Source of the DNA: Marinobacter santoriniensis NKSG1
GTDB lineage: Bacteria > Pseudomonadota > Gammaproteobacteria > Pseudomonadales > Oleiphilaceae
Direction: 5' to 3'
Length of the DNA stretch: 64,000 nt
Assembly: GCF_000347775.1 (NCBI RefSeq)
Contig: NZ_APAT01000015.1
Span: 186,001 to 250,000 of the forward strand
The stretch's first letter is position 1. The number at the start of each line of letters is the position of its first letter. Under the pieces are notes generated by a model. It had not been told where the DNA came from, did not search any database, and saw only the letters and a program-made list of their open reading frames with translations. The position numbers and the translations under genes were made by a program. Positions 43,851 through 53,161 of this stretch are shown here, piece after piece.

Positions 43851-46517
43851 ATGTTAAAAAAGAGTCGTTCTAAGCTTACGATAACGGACTGTCGTGCAGT
43901 AGAGACCTACATGGATCCTATCGAACTATCAATCGTTGAGCCTAAGGGTATCAGTCGTCGCCAAGAGCCTTTCGAATTGGGCGTCCCTCTTGGCAAAGGC
44001 GTGCTAACAGACTCAACTTTAGACAATCTCTCTCTCGCATCACATTGCAGGGAAATTCCTTTTCAACACGCCCCAATCGCCTATTGGCCCGATGGCAGCA
44101 TCCGCTGGCTGAAACTGACGTTCATTACCGATATTGCCGCGAATGAATCTCTGAAACTGCGTCTACGTCAGCAGGAAAGCGGAACTATTCAGAAAGCTAA
44201 AGGGCTTAAGTTAGAAGATTCTGGTGATGGTTGGCTCATTGAGACGGCAACAGGCTGCTTTCAAATTTCAAAAAAGGAGTTGGCCTGGCACTATAGTCCA
44301 TCCTGCGAGAGCAACGATGGTTCTCCAATACAACATCTCATTCGCCTGACAAACAGTCAGTCTCTCGAATGTACGCCAGAGACTGAAACAGGCTGGAGGA
44401 TTACCGAACAGGGCCCCCTCAAAGCAACTCTGTCGACAGAGGGGTTCTGGATGTGCCAGGGCTTAAAGCTCGCCAGATTTTACTGTGATCTGACTTTTTA
44501 TCATGACAGTCCTTTGGCCGACTTAAAGGTCGGCATTCATAATCCGAGGCGGGCACGCCACCCAGGTGGCCTTTGGGACCTCGGCGATGAAGGATCTATA
44601 ACGTTCGGCTCTCTCTGGCTGGAAATCCTGGACACGGAAGCCGAAAAAAGTCAGCTAATAGTGGAGCCGGGCCGCGAGCCAATAAAGCCAGGGTCTGAGG
44701 AGTGCGCCTTGCTCTATCAGGATTCCAGCGGTGGCAAAAACTGGGACAGCCTTAACCACGTTGACGCATCCGGAGCAGTCTCCACTCAGTTTTGCGGCTA
44801 TCGGGTCACCCTCAACGATCGCACCGAAGCCCACGGCAAGCGAGCCTGCCCCCTTGCGATGCTAAACAGCGAAAATCGCAGCGTCCAAGCTGCGATGCCA
44901 GACTTCTGGCAGAACTTCCCTAGCGCCTTAGCTGTTCAGAACACACGAATTAAGCTGAGCCTATTCCCTGAAGAAGGTTTTCATCGGCACGAACTCCAGG
45001 GTGGCGAGCGTAAAACGCAGACATTGAAGCTTCGTTATGACGACGACGTCGAAACATTCACCGGGACATTCTCACCCATTCGTCCCGTTTTATCGGCAGC
45101 ACATTACGAGCAATCATCTGCGTTTCATTGGTTTAAAGCCCGCTCACCCCGGGATGGACTGGACGACCTGATTAAGGAAGGGCTCGACGGGAACAGCAAT
45201 TTTTTCGCAAAACGAGAAATCATCGATGAATACGGTTGGCGCAACTTCGGGGATATTTTTGCGGATCACGAGACCCTTTATCAGCCGGAGTCTGAGCCTC
45301 CGCTCATATCTCATTACAACAATCAATACGACCCGATCTATGGTTTCGCGAGGCAGTACGCAAAAAGTGGAGATCCTCGTTGGTTCGAACTTATGGACGA
45401 CCTTGCCCTGCATGTGACAGATATCGATATCTATCACACAAATGACGATCGCGCTGAATACAATCAGGGTCTTTTCTGGCACACCGATCACTACTTACCG
45501 ACTCACAGCGCAACTCATCGAACCTTCTCAAAGCATAACGATACCAGCTCAACTCCCGGCCAAACCGGCGGCGGGCCTGCTGCCGAGCATTGTTACACGA
45601 CGGGTCTGTTGTACCACTTCCTGATGACAGGAAACCGCGACTCAGGGACAGCAGTACTGGAGCTCGCACAATGGATGGTCAACATGCATGAAGGGACCGG
45701 CGGATTACTCGAACAAGTTCTCGCGATCAAAAAACAGGAACTGCCAAAACTGACATCGTTGCTCAGACATCAACGCCCGAGTCCGCATCGTTATCCTTTC
45801 ACGCGGGGCACCGGGAACTACCTCAATGCTTTGTTAGATGCACACATTCTCGAACCTTCGAAGGACTGGCTGTTGCAGGCAGAGAAAGTCCTTGCAGCGA
45901 CTTTCCACCCAGCCGATTGCATCGGCCAACGCAACCTACTGGACGTAGAGACCGGTTGGCACTACCTGATTCTGCTGACCAGCCTCGGACGGTATATCCT
46001 TATCAAGGGCGAATCAGGAGCCTACGATGAGACCTATAAATACGCCCTTGCATCCTTCAGACACTATACCCGTTGGATGCTCGATAATGAGCAGCCCTTT
46101 TTGACCAACCCTGAACAGCTGGAGTTCGCGAACCATACCTGGGTCGCCCAGGACATTCGCAAAGCGATGTTAATGTATCAAGCTTGTGTGCTCGACCCAG
46201 CTTACGAAAGAGACTATCGCTTGAGGGCCCATGAGTGGTTCCATTATGTGGTCGGCACCCTTTCGAACGGTCGCGAAAAGCATTTCAGCCGTATTCTGAT
46301 CATCCTGCTTCAAAATTACGGACCGCACCAAGTCCATAATATCCAACTGACCGCACAAGCTTTGGAAACCGGAGGCCTAGAATCCCGGATGAACCGAACA
46401 CCAGAGCTTTCCTTCCCCGCACTGGCGATTAGAATTGCCTCCCGCCTGATCAAAGGCATACTGGCTTTTCGCCCCAGTCGAGAGCGAGCCTGGTTGAATA
46501 CGAGGCTAGAACGCTAA
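43851..46517 (+). CDS. PcRGLX/YetA-like (exo-rhamnogalacturonan lyase family) protein without signal peptide
   Basis: An 888-residue protein. The N-terminal domain has the pattern EPFELGVPLGKGVL and PIAYWPDGSIRWLKLTF, characteristic of the beta-barrel domain of the PcRGLX/YetA-like lyase family. The middle and C-terminal parts are rich in Trp/Tyr/His and include QYDPIYGFARQYAKSGDPRW and GGGPAAEHCYTTGLLYHFLM, as in alpha/alpha-barrel glycan-degrading enzymes. No signal peptide is present from any plausible start (ATG 43851 or 43911; TTG 43833 is less likely), so it should act in the cytoplasm, which is odd for a lyase. Its stop overlaps the next start (TAATGG). The substrate may be an intermediate or the exopolysaccharide itself. 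Confidence 0.65.
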   Translation: MLKKSRSKLTITDCRAVETYMDPIELSIVEPKGISRRQEPFELGVPLGKGVLTDSTLDNLSLASHCREIPFQHAPIAYWPDGSIRWLKLTFITDIAANESLKLRLRQQESGTIQKAKGLKLEDSGDGWLIETATGCFQISKKELAWHYSPSCESNDGSPIQHLIRLTNSQSLECTPETETGWRITEQGPLKATLSTEGFWMCQGLKLARFYCDLTFYHDSPLADLKVGIHNPRRARHPGGLWDLGDEGSITFGSLWLEILDTEAEKSQLIVEPGREPIKPGSEECALLYQDSSGGKNWDSLNHVDASGAVSTQFCGYRVTLNDRTEAHGKRACPLAMLNSENRSVQAAMPDFWQNFPSALAVQNTRIKLSLFPEEGFHRHELQGGERKTQTLKLRYDDDVETFTGTFSPIRPVLSAAHYEQSSAFHWFKARSPRDGLDDLIKEGLDGNSNFFAKREIIDEYGWRNFGDIFADHETLYQPESEPPLISHYNNQYDPIYGFARQYAKSGDPRWFELMDDLALHVTDIDIYHTNDDRAEYNQGLFWHTDHYLPTHSATHRTFSKHNDTSSTPGQTGGGPAAEHCYTTGLLYHFLMTGNRDSGTAVLELAQWMVNMHEGTGGLLEQVLAIKKQELPKLTSLLRHQRPSPHRYPFTRGTGNYLNALLDAHILEPSKDWLLQAEKVLAATFHPADCIGQRNLLDVETGWHYLILLTSLGRYILIKGESGAYDETYKYALASFRHYTRWMLDNEQPFLTNPEQLEFANHTWVAQDIRKAMLMYQACVLDPAYERDYRLRAHEWFHYVVGTLSNGREKHFSRILIILLQNYGPHQVHNIQLTAQALETGGLESRMNRTPELSFPALAIRIASRLIKGILAFRPSRERAWLNTRLER

Positions 46518-47146
46518 TGGCGATCCGACAACGACTCAAGAAGGGAATCAAAACAGTATTCCTTCTTCTCATGTTGCCAATCTTCATCCTATACCGAGGC
46601 GTCTCCTTGGCAGGGGATCCGGACTCGACCTTCCAATCCTTTTCCCAGGCCCTAAGCCTCATTCCGGGGAAATTGGGCGTCTATATGCGTGCCGCCTTCT
46701 ACCGTCTCGCCTGCCCGGCCACTTCGGACAATATTTCCATTGGATTCCTCACTGTTCTCTCTCACCGTGACACTACCATCGAATCGGGCGTTTACATTGG
46801 ACCACAATGCAACATTGGTAAATGCTTCGTTGGAGCCAAGTCTCTGATCGGAAGCGGCGTTCACATTTTGAGCGGAAACCAGCAGCACAATTTTGACGAT
46901 CCAGAAAGACCTATACAGGAACAAGGGGGTCATTTTGAAAAAATATCCATCGGTCCTGACTGCTGGCTGGGTAACAATTCTATTTTAATGGCTAATTTGC
47001 CGGAAAAATCTCTGGTAGCCGCCGGAACCGTAGTTACGCGTCAATTCTCTGCGGGAGATATTCTAGTTGGCAATCCAGCGAGAGTATTGCGAAACAGACT
47101 AAGCCCAAATAAATCAAACCTCAGCAGAGAAAAATCGCAGCTTTGA
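46517..47146 (+). CDS. Left-handed beta-helix acyltransferase
   Basis: A 209-residue protein of the hexapeptide acyltransferase class. A hydrophobic N-terminal segment (about residues 14-28) is followed by hexapeptide repeats (for example ISIGFLTVLSHRDTTIESGVYIGPQCNIGKC) and the late active-site region ISIGPDCWLGNNSILMANL, then GTVVTRQFSAGDILVGNPARVLR. It likely O- or N-acetylates a sugar of the polysaccharide. It is coupled to the PcRGLX-like gene by overlap. Confidence 0.85.
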   Translation: MAIRQRLKKGIKTVFLLLMLPIFILYRGVSLAGDPDSTFQSFSQALSLIPGKLGVYMRAAFYRLACPATSDNISIGFLTVLSHRDTTIESGVYIGPQCNIGKCFVGAKSLIGSGVHILSGNQQHNFDDPERPIQEQGGHFEKISIGPDCWLGNNSILMANLPEKSLVAAGTVVTRQFSAGDILVGNPARVLRNRLSPNKSNLSREKSQL

Positions 47147-47171
47147 AACCTACCTACTCAGATCATTCCAT

Positions 47172-48098
47172 ATGAATCCTACGTTTTCGATTATAATTCC
47201 GTGCCTTAACGAAGAAGCATTTATAGAGGATTGCCTCGAATCGATTAATTCTCAGAATCTTCAAAGATGTCGTTTTGAAATAATAGTTGTTGATAATGGC
47301 TCTACTGACCAATCTGTCGAGAAAGCCCAAAAATTAGCTGATAAAATCATACTCGCACCTGGGGTTTTCGTCGGTGCAGTCAGAAATGTTGGTGCATACC
47401 ACGCTAGAGGCGAAGTACTGGTGTTTATAGATGCAGATTGCACCCTGGATTATGATTGGTTAACGCGGGCTGAAAAACTACTTTTGGAAAACCCTGATTC
47501 GGTTCTCGGAGGAGGTGCAGCCTTACCGGAGGACGCAGCCTGGATTGAGCGTTTTTGGTTACTTGAAGGCCCCAAGGGAAATCAGCTACCTAAAGAGCTT
47601 ATTGGTTGTTCTATCGTAGTGCCCTCCGCAATTTTCTCAGAAATAACTGGTTTTGATGAAAAATTTTCCTCTGGTGAGGACACTGACTTTTCAAAACGAG
47701 CGAAGAAGTTAAAATATAGTGTAATGATCACTCGCGACCTAAACGTAAAACATCTTGGAAATGCAAAAAACATAAAGTCTTTTATCAAAAGACAGGCATG
47801 GCACGCGAAGAGTTATCACAAATCCTTTAAAAGCAATATCAAGGATCCAATCTTTTTATTGATAATTACATTTGTAACCTTAGCAATTTCCGGAATACTT
47901 ATATTTACTCTTTTAAACGCCATTTGTGGAACTCTAATTGTTTTTTTAGCCTTCCTTCTGCCAACTATACTGACAATAAAAAGATACATTAGAGCGAATC
48001 GATCTCCCAAAACACCATCTGAAGTCGCTATTTCATATTTTTTGGATTTATTATATGTAATAGGGCGAGTAGTAGGCCTAATATATTTCAAGAAATGA
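47172..48098 (+). CDS. Family 2 glycosyltransferase with C-terminal membrane helices
   Basis: A 308-residue GT-A enzyme. FSIIIPCLNEEAFIEDCLES at the start and DNGSTDQSVE, then the metal-binding DADCTLDYDW, are visible; SSGEDTDFSKRAKKL carries the later acidic catalytic site. Two hydrophobic stretches near residues 225-275 anchor it in the inner membrane. The gene is AT-rich, like the CapK-like gene, and unlike the flippase and lyase-like genes between them. It is the last plus-strand gene; the neighbour at 48161 is convergent. Confidence 0.88.
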   Translation: MNPTFSIIIPCLNEEAFIEDCLESINSQNLQRCRFEIIVVDNGSTDQSVEKAQKLADKIILAPGVFVGAVRNVGAYHARGEVLVFIDADCTLDYDWLTRAEKLLLENPDSVLGGGAALPEDAAWIERFWLLEGPKGNQLPKELIGCSIVVPSAIFSEITGFDEKFSSGEDTDFSKRAKKLKYSVMITRDLNVKHLGNAKNIKSFIKRQAWHAKSYHKSFKSNIKDPIFLLIITFVTLAISGILIFTLLNAICGTLIVFLAFLLPTILTIKRYIRANRSPKTPSEVAISYFLDLLYVIGRVVGLIYFKK

Positions 48099-48160
48099 AA
48101 AACATTAGACCGCTAGTTCAGCGCCATACAACGAAAACCAAACTGACGATTAAGTCTTTG

Positions 48161-49288
48161 TCACTCCACCGATATTGAAATATCCGAGGGTGGATTTGGC
48201 GCATTGGATGAGGGTACAGCGCTACTACTCATTTCAGGAATAGTGTCCCGTACCACTAGGTTATCAATTGCATACCAGTCCTCAAAACGATCTTCGTTTG
48301 GATAAGGCTGAAAATAGTCATTACCGCCTATTGCAATGAAGTTCCAGCCCACCATTTGATTAGTGGTGCTTTCCTGAACCCATGGAATATTTTCAAGATT
48401 CAGAATCCGCTGATCATTAACCCATTGACGAAGCACTCCATCAGCAACTCCCGGCGCAGAGTTCATCTGCACAAAAAATGCTACTTTCGTCCAGTGAGCA
48501 CCTTCACCAAAAACCTGATTATGACCAATCACAGATTTAACATCAGCAAGAAACCCTCCGTTAACCTGGTCAACCAGCTTGGGATCTCCACCGCCCACTG
48601 CTTGCCCCTTGGTATGGCTTCCATAATTAAGGGACTTGTCCTGAGGGTAGGCGCCGTTGAAAGTATAGTTTTCACCCCACGGCCCGCCCCTGAAAGAGTG
48701 AACACTTCTTACGCCGTATTCATCCCGCTTGTAATCCCACAAATATAAAGGCCCCAGAGAACCTTGAAATCCGCTGAACTCATCCCCTTGGCCATCCCAC
48801 GATCCAATTCGAAAAAACTTAGATGTGAAATTTGTAGCATGATCTCTGCCATAAAAATTTGGAGAAAACCGGATATAGAATTCTACATAAATTTGCTTAT
48901 ATTGCTGCCCTAGAAACTTTATTAACTGACTATCGGACGCCCAGTTTTTCCAACTTAGCGAATATGACTCCCTCCACATCACAGCGGATTTCCCTTTGCC
49001 GCCATAAGCTTTGTCTGAATTTTTGTCGAGAATTTCAAGCGAGGCGTGATTATCTGGGAACCCTGTTTCTGGTGACCATTCAGTCCCTTGATAAAGAGAG
49101 TCCCAGTCTTTCGGAAGTATATATCCTTCTCTGGCTTTCTGAGATTTATCAGTCGTGTGCATCGTACTAGTAAAATCTGGTTGAGCATCGAAGGTTTCTT
49201 CAAAGATTACACCTGCAGACGCTCGCGAGGCCACCCCAAGACTCAAAACGACGACGCTCATCATTAGTGAAAAACGAAAACGGCCCAT
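48161..49288 (-). CDS. Secreted jelly-roll (polysaccharide lyase/lectin-like) protein
   Basis: A 375-residue secreted protein with a clear signal peptide (SLMMSVVVLSLGVASRASA). The body is rich in aromatic residues and beta strands (YKQIYVEFYIRFSPNFYG, HWTKVAFFVQMNSAPGVADG, WYAIDNLVV) and resembles the concanavalin-A-like jelly roll of heparin-lyase-like or glucanase-like proteins; no catalytic signature can be named with certainty. A Ser/Pro-rich tail ends it. It may trim or bind the exopolysaccharide outside the cell. ACTTGAGGG precedes the ATG. Single gene, 86 bases after the lipoprotein gene upstream. Confidence 0.65.
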   Translation of the reverse strand: MGRFRFSLMMSVVVLSLGVASRASAGVIFEETFDAQPDFTSTMHTTDKSQKAREGYILPKDWDSLYQGTEWSPETGFPDNHASLEILDKNSDKAYGGKGKSAVMWRESYSLSWKNWASDSQLIKFLGQQYKQIYVEFYIRFSPNFYGRDHATNFTSKFFRIGSWDGQGDEFSGFQGSLGPLYLWDYKRDEYGVRSVHSFRGGPWGENYTFNGAYPQDKSLNYGSHTKGQAVGGGDPKLVDQVNGGFLADVKSVIGHNQVFGEGAHWTKVAFFVQMNSAPGVADGVLRQWVNDQRILNLENIPWVQESTTNQMVGWNFIAIGGNDYFQPYPNEDRFEDWYAIDNLVVRDTIPEMSSSAVPSSNAPNPPSDISISVE

Positions 49289-49374
49289 AATTAGCCCTCA
49301 AGTAATAAAAAATCTACGTCAAAAACCGCTACATCTAAGATCTTTGACGCCAATACAAATTTCTTTGGCACGAA

Positions 49375-50913
49375 TCATGGAAAATTCACTGTCAAAGGTT
49401 CACTGAATGCGCTTGCCGCGCCATTCTGATCAACCGCCCTGACCTGGAAAGTCCACTGACCGCCAGACAAATCCTCTTCAAGCCTAACCGTTTGCTTCGA
49501 CCCCGGAACAGTCACGGTATTGATTATAGGTTCGGAGTTTGGGATCAACCTCACCGCATCCGCGATGACATATCCGTCTGGCTGACTGGGAAGTTCCACC
49601 TGAGCAGATGGATCCGTGGGGGTAAACTGAGCAACTTCGACCCACTGCCCACCGGAGATCGTCTGATCAATGGGAGAGCTCGCAACCGAAGTATCCCCCG
49701 CATTTCCCGTAAACTGAACTCGGTAAGTTACCCTTTTTGATCGATTGAAATCTGAAGTCCACCTTACCTCAACCCCGTAAGGAGTACTGGGAGTAAGTTC
49801 AAAAAAGCTCCAACGCGCGAAGACAGTTCCATCACCTGGAGGAATTGGATGGTACCCATCTCCCAAATATCCTGGCGTATGGGACGAAACGCCCACATTC
49901 GCACCAACCATCTCAAAGTATCCGGAACTATCGTCAATCGTTAAAGCCTCGGACGAGTACGCTGGAAAATACCGAATCTCGTAATGGTCTATTTCTGAGG
50001 GATCAAGCACACTACCATCCGCACGACGCGTTGGCGCACTCCAACTAATCAACGGCCCAGCCCCCGGCAGACTGTTTACGTCATTAGGATCCGACGCAGC
50101 GTAATATTCATCGATGTTTGTATAGCCGTCCCCATCTAAATCCAATGAGGCATCATCAACATTCGGGTTCAGGCCGTATGTAACTTCGTATCCGTCGTCC
50201 ATTCCGTCACCATCGGTATCCCTGGACGTCGGATCGGTTTGCAGGTCTTGCTCTTCAAGGTTTGTAATACCATCACCGTCAAGGTCACCCAATGCATCGG
50301 ACGGATCGTTTACGTTCAAACCGTATTTGGTTTCAAACGCATCAGTCATACCATCCTGATCAGAATCTGCGGATAGACTTCTTGTATCAACTGGGACAAA
50401 CCTCACTGCATCAGCCACCACATACCCATTCGCTGCGTCTGAAAGTTCTACACGACCCTGCAACGAAGACATTAGGTAAGTTCCAAGTTTAACCCAATCT
50501 CCCCCATTTAATCTCTGGTCCACAGTAACGACATCAACCGCAGATTTTCCGGAATCATCAATGTAGTAAACTGAATATTTGGCATTGCTCGCGCGGTTTG
50601 TATACGCGCTCCAACGAACAAAAACGTCATATGGCTTGATTGTTTCGAGATTCCATACAGCCGAACTATCACCGGCACCGGCCGCTATTACTCTGTAGTT
50701 CTTGCCGTAAAATCCAGGCGTGGCGGTAGAGTCAACCCACGGACCTTTGGAAAAAAAGGAAGGATCTTCATTGTCCACAATGATTTCTGGCTCAACTTGG
50801 CCCGCGGAGGTCGGGGGCAATTTTTCCAATCCCTCACCTATATTCTGGGTCGCGCATCCTGTGACAAACGTAGCAAAACCCGTAACTGACAACACCAATA
50901 AACTCTTTCGCAT
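49375..50913 (-). CDS. Lipoprotein with two golvesin-like domains and thrombospondin type 3 repeats
   Basis: A 512-residue lipoprotein; the lipobox VTGC has Cys20. Domain order: golvesin/Xly-like domain 1 (about 44-174, ending GYVVADAVRFVP); calcium-binding thrombospondin type 3 repeats (about 183-280, with DSDQDGMTD, DLDGDGITN, DTDGDGMDD and DLDGDGYTN); then a fibronectin-III-like domain split in two (286-320 and 463-511) by golvesin domain 2 (about 325-458, ending GYVIADAVRLIP). It should be a calcium-stiffened, surface-anchored carbohydrate-binding protein, perhaps tethering the polysaccharide (inference). AAGGGAG precedes the ATG. The upstream region (50914-51022) has a small inverted repeat GAGTAA/TTACTC near 50941-50955 of unknown role. 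Confidence 0.85.
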   Translation of the reverse strand: MRKSLLVLSVTGFATFVTGCATQNIGEGLEKLPPTSAGQVEPEIIVDNEDPSFFSKGPWVDSTATPGFYGKNYRVIAAGAGDSSAVWNLETIKPYDVFVRWSAYTNRASNAKYSVYYIDDSGKSAVDVVTVDQRLNGGDWVKLGTYLMSSLQGRVELSDAANGYVVADAVRFVPVDTRSLSADSDQDGMTDAFETKYGLNVNDPSDALGDLDGDGITNLEEQDLQTDPTSRDTDGDGMDDGYEVTYGLNPNVDDASLDLDGDGYTNIDEYYAASDPNDVNSLPGAGPLISWSAPTRRADGSVLDPSEIDHYEIRYFPAYSSEALTIDDSSGYFEMVGANVGVSSHTPGYLGDGYHPIPPGDGTVFARWSFFELTPSTPYGVEVRWTSDFNRSKRVTYRVQFTGNAGDTSVASSPIDQTISGGQWVEVAQFTPTDPSAQVELPSQPDGYVIADAVRLIPNSEPIINTVTVPGSKQTVRLEEDLSGGQWTFQVRAVDQNGAASAFSEPLTVNFP

Positions 50914-51022
50914 GGCGGACTCCCTTTTGCTGGTGATGCCGAGTAAGCGTTACTCTTTAAATCTTGGCATAGATTCACCACATAGCCAGCGAGGCCATAG
51001 AAGGATTTGTTCTTAAGAGTAC

Positions 51023-53011
51023 TCATTGAGTTTGTGATGTTTGAACCTGACAGCTTCGGCTTTCGGTGCTCTCTAATCTACTCCAGCTTTCCTTTGACGA
51101 AACAAACACGCTTTCCAGGCAAGACCTGATTTTTTCCACACCACTTTTTGCCAAGTGGTCCTCATCAAAATACAACATCCTATCGTCCTGACGTACAGAA
51201 CAAATACCATCCGGGCAAAGGATCTCATTGAAACTGATGACAGCCAGCCCTTTCCCAACAAGGTCTGAAATCGAGGGTAAACTTTGCATTGGAGGGAGCG
51301 CATCATCAAAAGCGACCTCAGAAGTCTTGCTCAACATCTCATCCCTAGCGAGAACCTTCGCGACGTCAAATCCAGGCTCAGGCAGACTATCGACAACAAC
51401 CACCCGTAATCCCTTCTCAATAAGCAGCCGGACCGTTTCCCGTAAAGCACGATCGAACCCGTCCTCCCCATCAGCGTTAGCGTCTGCATTGGCAAGGACC
51501 GAATGGCGGTAAAAATGCCACCTTGCCGACATGAAAACAGTATGGATCGATGGATGTGAATTTATGTAATCCCACACTGCGTGTTGTGACTGGACGCAGG
51601 CTTCTTTATCAATATTTGATTTAATGGGAACCCCAAAAAAAATAGGAGGACATCCCCCTTTTGTAATCTGATGAACAGCTAGGGATCTCTCATTAGCGAG
51701 CGCCCCGATTCCCCAAATCAACGTCTGAGCGTGAGAATCCCCCCAGACCAACCACTCTTCCGGCTGCTTTCCACTTCCCAAGCGACAACTGTAATACTGA
51801 TCTTTCCGATAATCGGTTTGACAGTCTCCGAAATCCGGCCATTTGTTGAACTCGACGAACTGCATTGCTTTTCCTGGCACCCTTTGGCCGAAACCATCGT
51901 TAACCATCACCAGTCCTGCGCACGCCGCAAGGGGAAAGGTAGCCAGCACGGCGAAAACGTACGGTTTAAATTCTCCGGTCAGAATCGGGTGACCTTTTAA
52001 TCCCGACTCAACAAACCGCCACGACAGGTAAGATAGACTAAAGGTCAGAAACCAACAGAACCCTAACTGTGCAAGCGAAAGCTCGTCACCTAGATAAAAT
52101 CGGGCGTAAACAAGAATTGGCCAGTGCCACAAATACAATGAGTACGACATCCGACCTATTAGGACAAGAAATCGATTTCCGAGCAGTCTAGCGACCAAAC
52201 CCTGGGGTTCGAATACTGAGTTTCCGACGATCAACGCAGCCCCGGCGATCGGTATAATCGCCGCACTCCCCGGAAATACAGTATTTTCATTGAAGAAGAC
52301 TACTGAATATCCCAATAGAAGAAAGCCAATCAGGCTAAAGAGCACACCCATCCTGAAGCGAAGTTGGTGACGGGCGTAGACCATACCTAAAATCCCGCCC
52401 AAAACTAATTCCCAAGCTCTGGAGGGAAACATGAAAAAGGTAAATTGTGGGTTCTGAGGAGTGAATACAACACAAAAGACGAGGCTGAGCACAAACAGTA
52501 AGATAAGTAACGGAATTATTCTTCCTGTTAGCTTAAAGGAAGCCCAGAGAAACACCGGGAATAAAAAATAAAACTGCCACTCCACGGCAAGCGACCAAGT
52601 ATGCAAAAGAAGTTGTTGTTCTGCACTGGTATCGAAATAACCCAGGTTATTGTAGAAAAAAATATTAGATAAAAATGTCAAAGAGGACAGCGCAGACGCG
52701 GCAAGTCCCTCAAACTCTTTGGGCAAGAGGATAAATGGTGCTATCACCAAACAGCCTGCAACCATGAACAAATAAGCAGGAAAAAGGCGACGAATTCTGC
52801 CACCGATAAAAGACAGATAAGAGTAGCTTCCATCCTTCAAGCTTTTAAATATAATCTGAGTAATTAAAAAACCAGAAAGTAAAAAAAAGACATCAACACC
52901 AACGAAGCCACCTGGCAACCAATCCCTTTCTGAGTGAAATAGAATAACCAATAATACCGATATTGCCCTTAAGCCATCCAACTGGGGTATATAATTCAAT
53001 CGATGAGCCAT
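51023..53011 (-). CDS. OafA/YrhL-type acyltransferase with SGNH hydrolase domain
   Basis: A 662-residue protein with two modules. The first 370 residues form an acyltransferase-3 membrane domain with ten or so helices, starting YIPQLDGLRAISVLLVILFH, with the catalytic-region His in the first helix, and the HTWSLAVEWQFYFLFPVF motif. The C-terminal periplasmic SGNH domain has GDSH at 424-427 and the late DEDH (about 620). This fusion O-acetylates cell-surface polysaccharides, moving the acyl group across the membrane and then onto the sugar. GGTGA precedes the ATG. A 150-base AT-rich gap (53012-53161) lies upstream, in which I see nothing else. Confidence 0.93.
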   Translation of the reverse strand: MAHRLNYIPQLDGLRAISVLLVILFHSERDWLPGGFVGVDVFFLLSGFLITQIIFKSLKDGSYSYLSFIGGRIRRLFPAYLFMVAGCLVIAPFILLPKEFEGLAASALSSLTFLSNIFFYNNLGYFDTSAEQQLLLHTWSLAVEWQFYFLFPVFLWASFKLTGRIIPLLILLFVLSLVFCVVFTPQNPQFTFFMFPSRAWELVLGGILGMVYARHQLRFRMGVLFSLIGFLLLGYSVVFFNENTVFPGSAAIIPIAGAALIVGNSVFEPQGLVARLLGNRFLVLIGRMSYSLYLWHWPILVYARFYLGDELSLAQLGFCWFLTFSLSYLSWRFVESGLKGHPILTGEFKPYVFAVLATFPLAACAGLVMVNDGFGQRVPGKAMQFVEFNKWPDFGDCQTDYRKDQYYSCRLGSGKQPEEWLVWGDSHAQTLIWGIGALANERSLAVHQITKGGCPPIFFGVPIKSNIDKEACVQSQHAVWDYINSHPSIHTVFMSARWHFYRHSVLANADANADGEDGFDRALRETVRLLIEKGLRVVVVDSLPEPGFDVAKVLARDEMLSKTSEVAFDDALPPMQSLPSISDLVGKGLAVISFNEILCPDGICSVRQDDRMLYFDEDHLAKSGVEKIRSCLESVFVSSKESWSRLESTESRSCQVQTSQTQ

Positions 53012-53161
53012 TTATATTCACCCGACTTAAATATTATAAGTAATACTTAATACCGACACTATTCTTTAAAATGATCGCCGATCTTTTATCGAGAAACTGG
53101 CCGAAGTACTAAACAGCAAAAAATCCTTAAAGACTAACAAACGCAAATTGTATGAAAAAAA

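Noticed and set aside
49355..49380. TTTGGCACGAATCATGG as a second sigma-54 promoter
   Set aside because: It has the -24 element but no GC at -12, and it points along the plus strand while both neighbouring genes are on the minus strand.
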